From NCBI RefSeq assembly GCF_024360925.2, contig NZ_CP113517.1, positions 2,356,001-2,420,000 on the forward strand: a DNA stretch of 64,000 nt. Reading direction: 5' to 3'. Within the stretch, counting starts at the first letter, position 1. Each line of letters begins with the position of its first letter. The position numbers and the translations under genes are program-made. This DNA is from Methylomonas rapida. Its GTDB lineage: Bacteria > Pseudomonadota > Gammaproteobacteria > Methylococcales > Methylomonadaceae. Under the pieces are notes generated by a model. That model was given only the letters and a program-made list of their open reading frames with translations, was not told the origin of the DNA and did no database searches. This document shows positions 34,884 through 42,944 of the stretch, piece by piece.

Positions 34884-36542
34884 ATGGATGACGACAAAAC
34901 CCGAATCAGACCAGCTACCGTCTTGAATGCCGGTATCGACGACGACCGCACGACCTTACTGCGTCCAATCCATGAAGCACTGCAGATCGATTTATTGGAT
35001 GCTCAGGGCAATCAAATCGGGCATTTTTCGCTATCGGCACCGATTAGCGTCGGTCGAGGCCAGGATAACGCGATTGTGATTTCACATGAGGTAGTCAGCC
35101 GGCATCATCTAATAATCAAAGCCGAAGCCGGCGCCTGGTGGGTGTATAACCTCAACAGCACCAACGGCGCCTATATTGATGGTCGCTTGATAGCCGACCG
35201 GGAACCCTTGCATTTGCCGGTGTTGATCGGTATCGGTGTCGGCGGTTTTTATCTTCGAGTCCTGCAACAGCAAACCGATGCAACCTTGGTTCCCACGCCA
35301 CAAACTTCAGCACCCTCCACAACAGAGCCTCTTCCCTCTGTGCACCGTACCCTTTCACAGAACGACATCGAAGCACGCTTGTTGGCAGAGGAAGCTCCAC
35401 CGGACATGGGTGACTACACCATGATGGCCCGACGGGTGATTCACCAAGACCGGGTAAAACAGGCAAAAAGCTATAAGAAAGTCATCTGGAGTTTGCTGGG
35501 CGTTTGTCTGGTTGTGGCGGGACTGGCTACCTATCAACATTTTGCACTGGAGAATACTCGCAAGCTCGCGTTGGATATGTTTTACGACATCAAAACCCTG
35601 GAGGTGAATCTATCGCAGGCCGACATCAAACTCGAAGAAAGCGCGACGGTATTGGAAGACACCCTAAAAGCCATCAATCAGGAAAAACTGCGCATTTCGC
35701 AGGAGCAATTAAAGACGCAACAAGAGCAAATTGCCGCGGAAAGACAGCGCATGCGTCTGGAACGGGAGCGGCTGGCCCAGATGAAAGCCAAGTATCGGCA
35801 ATATGTGGAAGAAGCCAACAGCATGCGCCTGAGGTTCCCAACCGATACGGAGTATGAGAATCAACTGATCGCCAAGGTTGCGCGCGATTTGGGCGAAAGC
35901 GAATTGGAACTGCCCGAGGACTTCGTGGGCGAAGTCCGCAAATACATCGGTTATTGGCAAGGCACTTCTCGACTACAAAATAGCATACGCACCGTTGAAC
36001 AAAACAATCTGTTACAGCCGGTCGTCGCTGCGCTGCAGAAATACGGCCTGCCGCTGTATTTTATTTATTTGCCATTGCAAGAAAGCAATTACGATATCCG
36101 CGCGATCGGCCCGGAAACCCGCTTCGGTATCGCCAAGGGCGCTTGGCAGCTGTTGGCCGGCACTGCCCAGGATTTCGGCGTTGCGCCGGGGCCGTTAGCG
36201 AATCTGCGAGAATTCGACGAGCAGGACGGCCGTTTCGATTTTACCCTGGCGACGCAAGCCGCCATCAAATACATCCGCAAGATATACGGCACCGAAGCCC
36301 AAGCTTCCGGTCTGTTGGTGATGGCAAGTTACAATTATGGCGACAACCGGGTCAGGGAGTTGATCAGGCAGATGCCGGACAATCCCAAGGAGCGGAATTT
36401 CTGGACTTTCCTGCAACGCTACGAATTACCCACGGAAACCCGGGATTATGTCTTCATGATTTTTTCCGCCGCCGTGATTGGCGAAGATCCGCAGCATTTT
36501 GGTTTTAAATTCAACCCGCCGCTGTATCCGTTCAAGTCCTGA
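34884..36542 (+). CDS. FHA domain - membrane helix - coiled coil - lytic transglycosylase fusion
   Basis: A protein of 552 residues. An FHA domain lies at about 35-125 (VGRGQDNAIVISHEVVSRHH, then NSTNGAYID), which in the family binds phosphothreonine. A membrane helix follows at about 200-222, then a long Gln/Glu/Arg-rich coiled coil (about 240-320). The C terminus is an SLT-type transglycosylase with the catalytic Glu400 in LQESNYD, then GAWQLLAGTAQDFG and ASYNYGDNRVREL. So the FHA part would be cytoplasmic and the muramidase periplasmic, which would let Ser/Thr phosphorylation affect wall cleavage. A transmembrane Ser/Thr kinase is encoded at 48500-50407. The start lies 107 bp from the prophage end. 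Confidence 0.88.
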   Translation: MDDDKTRIRPATVLNAGIDDDRTTLLRPIHEALQIDLLDAQGNQIGHFSLSAPISVGRGQDNAIVISHEVVSRHHLIIKAEAGAWWVYNLNSTNGAYIDGRLIADREPLHLPVLIGIGVGGFYLRVLQQQTDATLVPTPQTSAPSTTEPLPSVHRTLSQNDIEARLLAEEAPPDMGDYTMMARRVIHQDRVKQAKSYKKVIWSLLGVCLVVAGLATYQHFALENTRKLALDMFYDIKTLEVNLSQADIKLEESATVLEDTLKAINQEKLRISQEQLKTQQEQIAAERQRMRLERERLAQMKAKYRQYVEEANSMRLRFPTDTEYENQLIAKVARDLGESELELPEDFVGEVRKYIGYWQGTSRLQNSIRTVEQNNLLQPVVAALQKYGLPLYFIYLPLQESNYDIRAIGPETRFGIAKGAWQLLAGTAQDFGVAPGPLANLREFDEQDGRFDFTLATQAAIKYIRKIYGTEAQASGLLVMASYNYGDNRVRELIRQMPDNPKERNFWTFLQRYELPTETRDYVFMIFSAAVIGEDPQHFGFKFNPPLYPFKS

Positions 36543-36626
36543 AATACCATTGAGGCTTTGTACGCCATTGCCCCCCCGCTAACAGTTTTGGAAGATGGTG
36601 GTAATGGCGTCGAATGCACGAACAGT

Positions 36627-37433
36627 TTAGCCTCCACCACCCTTGCGCACCATCATGCCCTTGGAGGGGTTGTACCCCAGGATGGCCGCGCCGATGAACA
36701 CGAAAAACGCGGCACTGGTAAAGATCAAGGCCTGTGCGTTGAACTGCTCGTACAACGCGAAGCGGATCAATTCGACGGCTTGCGAGAACGGGTTGTATTG
36801 CGCCAGCGTGTACAAAATCTCGCTGGATTCCTTGATTTTCCATAGCGGATAAAGCGCCGTGGACATGAAAAACAGCGGAAAAATCACGAAATTCATCACG
36901 CCGGCAAAGTTTTCCAGTTGCTTGATGAACGATGACAACAACAAGCCCAAGGCCCCCAGCATCATACCTACCAACACCAAGGCCGGCAGAATCCAGACAT
37001 ACCCCATCAACGGCGCCTGAATGTCATACAACCAGGCAATCCCCAAGAAGGCATAGGATTGCAATACACCGACTGCGGTGCCGGCGATCAATTTGCTGCA
37101 CAGCAAAAACCAACGCGGCAACGGACAAACCATCAACATGCGCATGCTGCCCATCTCGCGGTCGTACACCATGGATAGCGAGCTTTGCATGCCGTTGAAC
37201 AACTGGATCATGCCGATCAAGCCGGGCGTGATGTACACCTCGTAGAGAATATAGGTTTCATACGGCGGACTGATCGCGATGCCCAACGCGGCGCGGAAAC
37301 CGGCCGCGAACACGAACAACCACACCAGCGGCCTAACCAGCGCGGAAACGAAGCGTTCGCGCTGGTGCAAGAAACGTAGCAGTTCGCGGCCTACGATGCC
37401 CGCCATCGCCCGCCAATAATGTAACACTCTCAT
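36627..37433 (-). CDS. ABC-2 type permease, PQQ-linked alcohol dehydrogenase system
   Basis: An inner-membrane protein of 268 residues with about six membrane segments, and the ABC-2 conserved regions in the ITPGLIGMIQLFNGM and PLPRWFLLCSKL segments. Part of a four-gene operon that runs binding protein, beta-propeller, ATPase, permease. Its ATG overlaps the ATPase stop by 4 bp. This gene set is known next to PQQ-dependent alcohol dehydrogenases; the cargo is not known. Confidence 0.85.
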   Translation of the reverse strand: MRVLHYWRAMAGIVGRELLRFLHQRERFVSALVRPLVWLFVFAAGFRAALGIAISPPYETYILYEVYITPGLIGMIQLFNGMQSSLSMVYDREMGSMRMLMVCPLPRWFLLCSKLIAGTAVGVLQSYAFLGIAWLYDIQAPLMGYVWILPALVLVGMMLGALGLLLSSFIKQLENFAGVMNFVIFPLFFMSTALYPLWKIKESSEILYTLAQYNPFSQAVELIRFALYEQFNAQALIFTSAAFFVFIGAAILGYNPSKGMMVRKGGGG

Positions 37434-38185
37434 GCTTTTGGACCTTTGTGCCCTGGAGGGTTTTGAGTCAATTTGTGGAATACCTCGCCCGGATCGGCGC
37501 TATTCGTGGCTTGCAATACCTCGGCCAGTTTTCCTTTGGCCTTGATCTGGCCCTGATGCAGCACGATCAGGCTGTCGTCGGCGGCGATTTCATCGATCAA
37601 ATGCGTGGCCCACAGCACCGCCAGTTGTTCTTGTTTGACCAGTTCATGTACGTGTGCAACGATGGCTTGACGGCTCGGCAGATCCAAACCCACGGTTGGC
37701 TCATCCAGCAACAACAAGCTGGGATGGTGCAACAAAGCGCGGGCGATCTCCACCCGCCGTTTGTGGCCACCGTTCAGTTGCCTGACCTTTTCTCCGCGCC
37801 GATCGAACATATTCAGCCTTTCCAATTCTTCCTGAATGCGCGCGTCGGCGGCTTTGCGTCCGATGCCGTGCAGGGCGGCGTGGTAACGCAGGTTTTGCGT
37901 CACCGACAAATCCGGGTCCAGCGTGGTCTGCTGGAACACCACGCCCAGCTTAGCCAGCGCTTGCAGGCTTTGTTTCTTGACGTCGTACCCGCACAAGGCG
38001 ATCCGCCCTTCCCTCGCGTCGTAAAGTCTGGTGATCAGCGAAAACAGTGTACTCTTGCCGGCGCCATTCGGCCCCAGCAAGATCGTGCATTCGCCGGTCG
38101 AGACCGTGAAATTGACGTTATCCAGGGCTTTTTTGCTGCCATAGGCAAAGCTCAAGCCTTGGACTTCCAACGCAAAATCCGTCAT
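37430..38185 (-). CDS. ABC transporter ATPase, PQQ-linked alcohol dehydrogenase system
   Basis: A protein of 251 residues with Walker A GPNGAGKST, an unusual signature region (RQLNGGHKRRVEIARAL, in which LNGGH replaces LSGGQ), Walker B LLLLDEPTVGLD and the switch His in WATHL. It energises the ABC-2 permease. It overlaps both neighbours by 4 bp. The ATPase of the PQQ-ABC family fits best; a general ABC-2 drug or polysaccharide exporter is the alternative. Confidence 0.88.
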   Translation of the reverse strand: MTDFALEVQGLSFAYGSKKALDNVNFTVSTGECTILLGPNGAGKSTLFSLITRLYDAREGRIALCGYDVKKQSLQALAKLGVVFQQTTLDPDLSVTQNLRYHAALHGIGRKAADARIQEELERLNMFDRRGEKVRQLNGGHKRRVEIARALLHHPSLLLLDEPTVGLDLPSRQAIVAHVHELVKQEQLAVLWATHLIDEIAADDSLIVLHQGQIKAKGKLAEVLQATNSADPGEVFHKLTQNPPGHKGPKA

Positions 38186-39153
38186 GGCTTGACCGCCACG
38201 CCCCAGGGATAGCGCCCAACGGCTACCGATTTGGTGACCTTGTGCTCCTCAAGATCGATGATCGAAATATCATTGCTGACGCCGTTGGTGGTATAGAGCC
38301 GTTTTTGATCCGGCGAAAACGCCAGATTCCAGACCCTTTGTCCGACCAGCAGGTATTTTTCAACCTGCAAGGTTTGCGCGTTGATCACCGCGACCCGGTT
38401 GGCCGGCCCCATCGCCACATAAGCGTAACGGCGATCTTTATCGATCACGACGCCGACCGGCTGAATCTGCTCGTCATTTACCCCTTGAACCTGCAGTTTG
38501 ATGGTTTGCAGGATTTGCTTGCTGGCGGTATCCAGCACCATCACGGTGCCGGCCATTTCCGAAGTTGCCCAGAGCTGTTGACTGTCGGCGGTAAAGCTGA
38601 CGGCGCGCGGACGCGGGTCGACCAGGGTATTTTCGACGATTTTGCGGCTCTTGGTGTCTATCCAGTGCAGCATGTTGGTGGTTTCCGACGCGCTGATCGC
38701 CCATTGATTATCCGGGCTGACCGCGATACCTTCCGGCTCGACACCGACCTTGATCTTTTCGACGGCTTTCTTGCTGGTGATGTCGATCACAGTGACTTCG
38801 CTGTCGTCTTCATTGGACACATACATCAGTTTGCCATCCGGGCTGACGGCGAAGGTTTCCGGGTCTTCGCCGGACGGCAACTTGCCGGTTTCCTTCAACG
38901 TTTCGCTATCGATGATCTTGATGGTGTCGTCGTCGCTGGTGGCGACAAACAGCGTCTTGCCGTCCTGGCTGATCGCGATGCCGCGTGGACGCTGGCCGAC
39001 AGGCGCGGTTTTGAGCAATTTTCCCTCCGCTGGATCGACCACGGCTATAGCGTTGTCTTTTTCCAGCGTGACAAACACGGTTTCGGCTTCGGCAAAACCG
39101 GCACATAGTAAGGCGGCCGCAAGCGCGGTGGGTTTGAATATCTGCATGGTCAT
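38182..39153 (-). CDS. Periplasmic YVTN beta-propeller, PQQ-dependent catabolism-associated
   Basis: A protein of 323 residues with a signal peptide (MTMQIFKPTALAAALLCAGF, then AEA) and repeated YVTN-type blades (TVFVTLEKDNAIAVVDPAEG; LFVATSDDDTIKIIDSETL; LYTTNGVSNDISIIDLEEH). It lies between the binding protein and ATPase genes, as in the PQQ-associated ABC clusters. Its paralogue is at 12745-13695. Confidence 0.88.
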   Translation of the reverse strand: MTMQIFKPTALAAALLCAGFAEAETVFVTLEKDNAIAVVDPAEGKLLKTAPVGQRPRGIAISQDGKTLFVATSDDDTIKIIDSETLKETGKLPSGEDPETFAVSPDGKLMYVSNEDDSEVTVIDITSKKAVEKIKVGVEPEGIAVSPDNQWAISASETTNMLHWIDTKSRKIVENTLVDPRPRAVSFTADSQQLWATSEMAGTVMVLDTASKQILQTIKLQVQGVNDEQIQPVGVVIDKDRRYAYVAMGPANRVAVINAQTLQVEKYLLVGQRVWNLAFSPDQKRLYTTNGVSNDISIIDLEEHKVTKSVAVGRYPWGVAVKP

Positions 39154-39156
39154 TCC

Positions 39157-40320
39157 TTATTTACAGTTGGTTTCGGGTTGATCGTAACCCAAGGTATCGA
39201 GTTCGGATTTCGGGTGCAAAAAGCCATCCAGTGGAGCCACCCCGACCAATGAGCGCGGAGCGGCCAGTAAAATCGGCTGCCTCAGCTGATTGTCCCACGG
39301 ACGGAACGACAAGGGCTTGCCCTTGTAACCTTGCAACGCAAAGGCATCGGATAGCATGTAATCCTTGATCGCCTGTACTTGGTTGGATTTGGCGCGAACG
39401 CTGGCCTCGCCGATTGCCCGTACCGCCAGGTAAGCAGCATAGTCTTCTTCCTCCATCCAGCGCCCCGCCTGCTCCTTGAAACGGTTTTGCAGCTGCACGG
39501 CGCCCCATTGTTCATGGGTCCGGTGCCAGGCCGTGGCGATCAAGCCTTGCGTGCCGATCACGGGACGCGGTAGCCAGGTGCGGTAATCCAGATACTCGCC
39601 GAACAGGCCTTGTTCGTCGGCCACCACCAATACGTCATAATCTTCGCCTTGAGTAAATACCGGCACATCGGATTGAGCGGTTCGGCGGGCATCGTAAGTA
39701 TTGTCCCAGGCTTTTTCCGCCACGATTTTCATGCCGAAACGTTTGCCGGCACGCTTGATCGCCGCGGCGAACAATTGATCTTCGCCAGTCGGCCCCACCA
39801 CCAGAAACCATTTTTGCCAGCGTTTTTTCAGCATGTATTGCGCCAGCGCATCGGCGCGCATCGCCCGGCTGGGCAATAGATGCAAGACATGATGACGGCA
39901 ATTCGTGCCGCGCAATTCGTCATCGCGACTTACGGCGTCGAACAGCAATTTATGTTGAGCGGCGGGTAAATCGGCCAGTTGATTGATTTGAGCGGCATTG
40001 ACATTCAACACGACCAGACCAATATCATCCCCCAGTTGGTTGAATGCCTGCATTAGATCGCCATCTATGGGCACCACGACTTTTTTCAGTTCATAATGCT
40101 GGCCAGTAAATTGACCGGTAGTGTTGTTATCGCTGATCGCCAATTCGGCGCCGAGCTGACCTTTGTTCTGAATGAAGGGGTCCAGGTTGGACAGGGCCGC
40201 GGGCACTGCCCTTTCCTGGGAAAGATAGGCAATTTTAATCATTTGTTTATCGGCGGCATTGGCAGTACACAGCCACATGAGCCCAACCAACATTAACAGG
40301 ACTGGAAACTTTTTAGTCAT
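39157..40320 (-). CDS. ABC substrate-binding protein, PQQ-linked alcohol dehydrogenase system
   Basis: A protein of 387 residues; the start at 40320 gives a signal peptide (MTKKFPVLLMLVGLMWLCTA, then NA-ADK). The mature part resembles periplasmic binding proteins of the branched-chain amino acid type (IKIAYLSQERAVPAAL, then the DNNTTGQFTG segment). First gene of the operon, 3 bp before the beta-propeller gene. The ligand is unknown; in this system a quinone cofactor or alcohol-metabolism product has been suggested but is not shown by sequence. Confidence 0.85.
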   Translation of the reverse strand: MTKKFPVLLMLVGLMWLCTANAADKQMIKIAYLSQERAVPAALSNLDPFIQNKGQLGAELAISDNNTTGQFTGQHYELKKVVVPIDGDLMQAFNQLGDDIGLVVLNVNAAQINQLADLPAAQHKLLFDAVSRDDELRGTNCRHHVLHLLPSRAMRADALAQYMLKKRWQKWFLVVGPTGEDQLFAAAIKRAGKRFGMKIVAEKAWDNTYDARRTAQSDVPVFTQGEDYDVLVVADEQGLFGEYLDYRTWLPRPVIGTQGLIATAWHRTHEQWGAVQLQNRFKEQAGRWMEEEDYAAYLAVRAIGEASVRAKSNQVQAIKDYMLSDAFALQGYKGKPLSFRPWDNQLRQPILLAAPRSLVGVAPLDGFLHPKSELDTLGYDQPETNCK

Positions 40321-40462
40321 TGTCGTCTGCAAGAATTTTTGGAAAACCAATTTTAACGGATAAATCTTGTGACAGCTTCCCGAATAATCCTGAAAGCCGC
40401 TATTGAAATTTGCCACCCAAGCGTTAATACTTAGCCCATTTCTCTGGTTCGGTCCGATCGAA

Positions 40463-40855
40463 ATGCCTGATAACAACGACTTTGATGATTTTGATGACCT
40501 GAATCATGACATAGAGCTTGACAGCCTGTTGTTGAACAAGCGCATTTCCGTGCGCTATCGCCGCAATGACATCAAAGCCATGATAAAAACCCACAGCCTG
40601 TTTTTTCCGAAGCTGTTCCGGGTCAATTTAATCGACATCAGTAGCAAAGGTGCCGCCGTGCAAAGCGATAACAAATTAAAACTCAAATCCCGCATTACGT
40701 TCTTTTTACAATTTGCCGATGGCAAACGCTTCACCATCAATGCGTCCGTCGCACATGTGCATTCGGCACCGCGTTATGGCTTGAAATTCGACCTGTATCA
40801 AGGCGAACTCGCCGAACATCTGCTCCATACCCAAACCGATTTGGAATTCGGTTAA
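40463..40855 (+). CDS. PilZ-domain protein
   Basis: A protein of 130 residues with an acidic start (MPDNNDFDDFDDLNHD), the Arg motif RISVRYRRND and the IDISSKGAAVQSD motif, which together mark a PilZ c-di-GMP-binding domain. The start at 40463 was preferred to upstream in-frame starts because the region before it has no PilZ character. It is divergent from the ABC operon and 16 bp before the MOSC gene. Confidence 0.75.
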   Translation: MPDNNDFDDFDDLNHDIELDSLLLNKRISVRYRRNDIKAMIKTHSLFFPKLFRVNLIDISSKGAAVQSDNKLKLKSRITFFLQFADGKRFTINASVAHVHSAPRYGLKFDLYQGELAEHLLHTQTDLEFG

Positions 40856-40871
40856 ATCTGGCGCTCATCAA

Positions 40872-41702
40872 ATGCCGATTCTCAGTCAAATCTTTCTCTA
40901 CCCGATCAAATCCTTGGCAGGCATCCAAGTCCAAAGCTGGCTGGTGGACAAAAACGGTTTACGTTATGACCGCAAATGGATGCTGGTTGATGAAGATGGC
41001 CAATTCATGAGTCAACGCCGCTTACCTCAAATGGCATTGATCAAGACCCGTATCGAACAAGACCATCTGATTGTCTCGGCTGCCGGCATGGAGGACATGC
41101 GTTTGGCATTGCAACCCGATGGCGGCGATGACATCGAAGTCATTATCTGGCACGACCGCTGCGCCGCAAAAATCGTTTCCAAACAGGCGGATGAATGGTT
41201 CAGCGAGTTCCTAAATACAAAATGCAGTTTGGTTTATCACCCCGACGGCAGCACGCGCCAAGTCGATCAACGTTACGCAAAGCGCGATGACCAAACGGCT
41301 TTTGCCGACGGATTTCCGTTTTTGATTACCGCTGAAAGTTCTTTGCAAGCACTGAACGAAGCCATGCCGTTCGCAATCGGCATGAACCGTTTTCGCCCGA
41401 ACTTGGTGATTTCGGGTTGCGACCGTTATGCCGAAGACAGCTGGCGCAGAATTCGCGTCAACGACATCGAATTCCGGCTGCCCAAACCCTGTTCGCGCTG
41501 TTCGGTACCCGGCATAAATCCGGATACGGCCATCAGTGACAAGGAAACGCTGCTTATGCTGAGCAGACTGCGCAAATGGGAAAACCGGGTATATTTCGGG
41601 CAAAATGCCCTGCACGACAGCCTTGGCGAACTCGCGGTCGGCAATGCTGTCGATGTTCTTGAAACAGGCAGCCGACAACCTCCCGTAAACGTGGAATTTT
41701 GA
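40872..41702 (+). CDS. MOSC-domain protein (YcbX-like, without ferredoxin domain)
   Basis: A protein of 276 residues with an MOSC_N beta-barrel part (LSQIFLYPIKSLAGIQVQSW, RYDRKWMLVDEDGQFMSQR) and an MOSC domain with MNRFRPNLVISGC and the cysteine-bearing PCSRCSVPGINPDT. The cysteine is thought to take part in sulfur transfer or binding of molybdenum cofactor. E. coli YcbX has an added ferredoxin domain that is absent here. Confidence 0.88.
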   Translation: MPILSQIFLYPIKSLAGIQVQSWLVDKNGLRYDRKWMLVDEDGQFMSQRRLPQMALIKTRIEQDHLIVSAAGMEDMRLALQPDGGDDIEVIIWHDRCAAKIVSKQADEWFSEFLNTKCSLVYHPDGSTRQVDQRYAKRDDQTAFADGFPFLITAESSLQALNEAMPFAIGMNRFRPNLVISGCDRYAEDSWRRIRVNDIEFRLPKPCSRCSVPGINPDTAISDKETLLMLSRLRKWENRVYFGQNALHDSLGELAVGNAVDVLETGSRQPPVNVEF

Positions 41703-41863
41703 AATCGTGGCGTTTCGGTAGCCCATTAACACAATCGAATATTAAGCAGAAGTTAAGCAAGCTTGATAAAAATCCCCCCAACTTCAAGACATACGAAGAC
41801 AGCGTCGGATACCGCAGGACTGGCTTCATTTTTTCTTTTTTAACTGAAAATCAGGACAACGAC

Positions 41864-42781
41864 ATGAACAAAAAATTATTGTTAACCGGCATCGGCGTGG
41901 CTTTATTGGCGGGTTGTACCACCAATCCCTACACCGGCCAGTCCAGCATCAGCAACCTGGGCAAGGGAGCCGGTATCGGCGCCGCCGTGGGTGCCGGCGC
42001 GGGTACTTTATTTGGCGGCAATGACTTGCAAAACGCGGGTTGGGGTGCGCTGGCCGGCGCTGCACTCGGTGCGGGTGTTGGTTATTACATGGATAAACAA
42101 GAAGAAGAAATGCAACAATCGTTGCAAGGCACCGGCATTCAGGTACAGCGCACGGCGGAAAATACCTTGACGCTGAACATGCCCAGCACCAGTAACGTGA
42201 CCTTCGCCTTTGCCAAGTCCGATTTGAGCTTCGAAGCGCAAAACGCTCTGAATTCCGTGGCGCAAGTACTGAACAACTACCCTGATTCAACCATCATGGT
42301 CGCCGGTCATACCGATGATGTGGGTTCGGACGCCGATAACCAACGTCTATCGGAAGCGCGAGCTACCAGCGTCGCCAATTATCTTGCTCAACGCGGCGTC
42401 AATCCGATACGGATTTCAAAGCAAGGCATGGGGGAAAGCCAGCCTAAAGTCCCCAACACTAGCGATGCCAACCGCGCGGTCAATCGCCGGGTAGAATTGT
42501 CCATCATTGCCAATCAAAATGCCGGCGCCAGTCAACAGCAGCAACAGCAACAAGCTCCGCAAGGCTATCAGCAGCCTCAAGGCGGCTACCCGCAACAGCA
42601 ATATCCGCAACAGGGTTACCCTCAACAACAGTATCCACAACAAGGCTATCCACAACAGCAGTACCCGCAGCAGGGCTACCCTCAGCAACAATATCCGCAA
42701 CAACAATATCAGTATCCACAGCAACAGCAGCCTTACCAGCAACAAAACTACCCGCAGCAAAGCTATCCTTATTACCGTTGA
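41864..42781 (+). CDS. OmpA-family lipoprotein with glycine zipper and YPQQ-rich tail
   Basis: A protein of 305 residues; the start at 41864 gives a lipobox (LLTGIGVALLAGC, Cys18). It has a glycine-zipper region (GKGAGIGAAVGAGAGTLFGG and a second one), then an OmpA C-terminal domain (TFAFAKSDLSFEAQNAL, AGHTDDVGSDADNQRLSEAR, NRRVEL) that binds peptidoglycan. The last 80 or so residues are repeats of YPQQ/GYPQQ (42530-42775). YiaD-like proteins share the first part; the repeat tail is an addition. Confidence 0.9.
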   Translation: MNKKLLLTGIGVALLAGCTTNPYTGQSSISNLGKGAGIGAAVGAGAGTLFGGNDLQNAGWGALAGAALGAGVGYYMDKQEEEMQQSLQGTGIQVQRTAENTLTLNMPSTSNVTFAFAKSDLSFEAQNALNSVAQVLNNYPDSTIMVAGHTDDVGSDADNQRLSEARATSVANYLAQRGVNPIRISKQGMGESQPKVPNTSDANRAVNRRVELSIIANQNAGASQQQQQQQAPQGYQQPQGGYPQQQYPQQGYPQQQYPQQGYPQQQYPQQGYPQQQYPQQQYQYPQQQQPYQQQNYPQQSYPYYR

Positions 42782-42799
42782 TAGCTAACGCACGGACCT

Positions 42800-42838
42800 A
42801 AAAAAGCCGGGTTGAGGTTTGTTCGACCCGGCTTTTTT
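42800..42838 (+). terminator. Intrinsic terminator, bidirectional
   Basis: The stem AAAAGCCGGGT/ACCCGGCTTTT with a loop of about 13 bases, T-rich on both sides. It serves the OmpA-type gene and possibly the convergent Hsp70 gene. Confidence 0.9.
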
Positions 42839-42944
42839 GTTGTCGTTTCCGCCGCGCTAGCCTGTTGGAAGCCCTCAGATTCGAGTTGCAAAAAAGCTAA
42901 AGCTTTTTCACTCCGGGCAATTCAACCGTGTGGATTGACCGCGA

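Noticed and set aside
37448..38212. Antisense open frames opposite the PQQ-ABC ATPase and beta-propeller genes
   Set aside because: Codon-shadow frames; the minus-strand genes are clear.
42530..42775. CRISPR-like short repeats
   Set aside because: The repetitive DNA encodes the YPQQ tail in frame, with no unique spacers of constant length.
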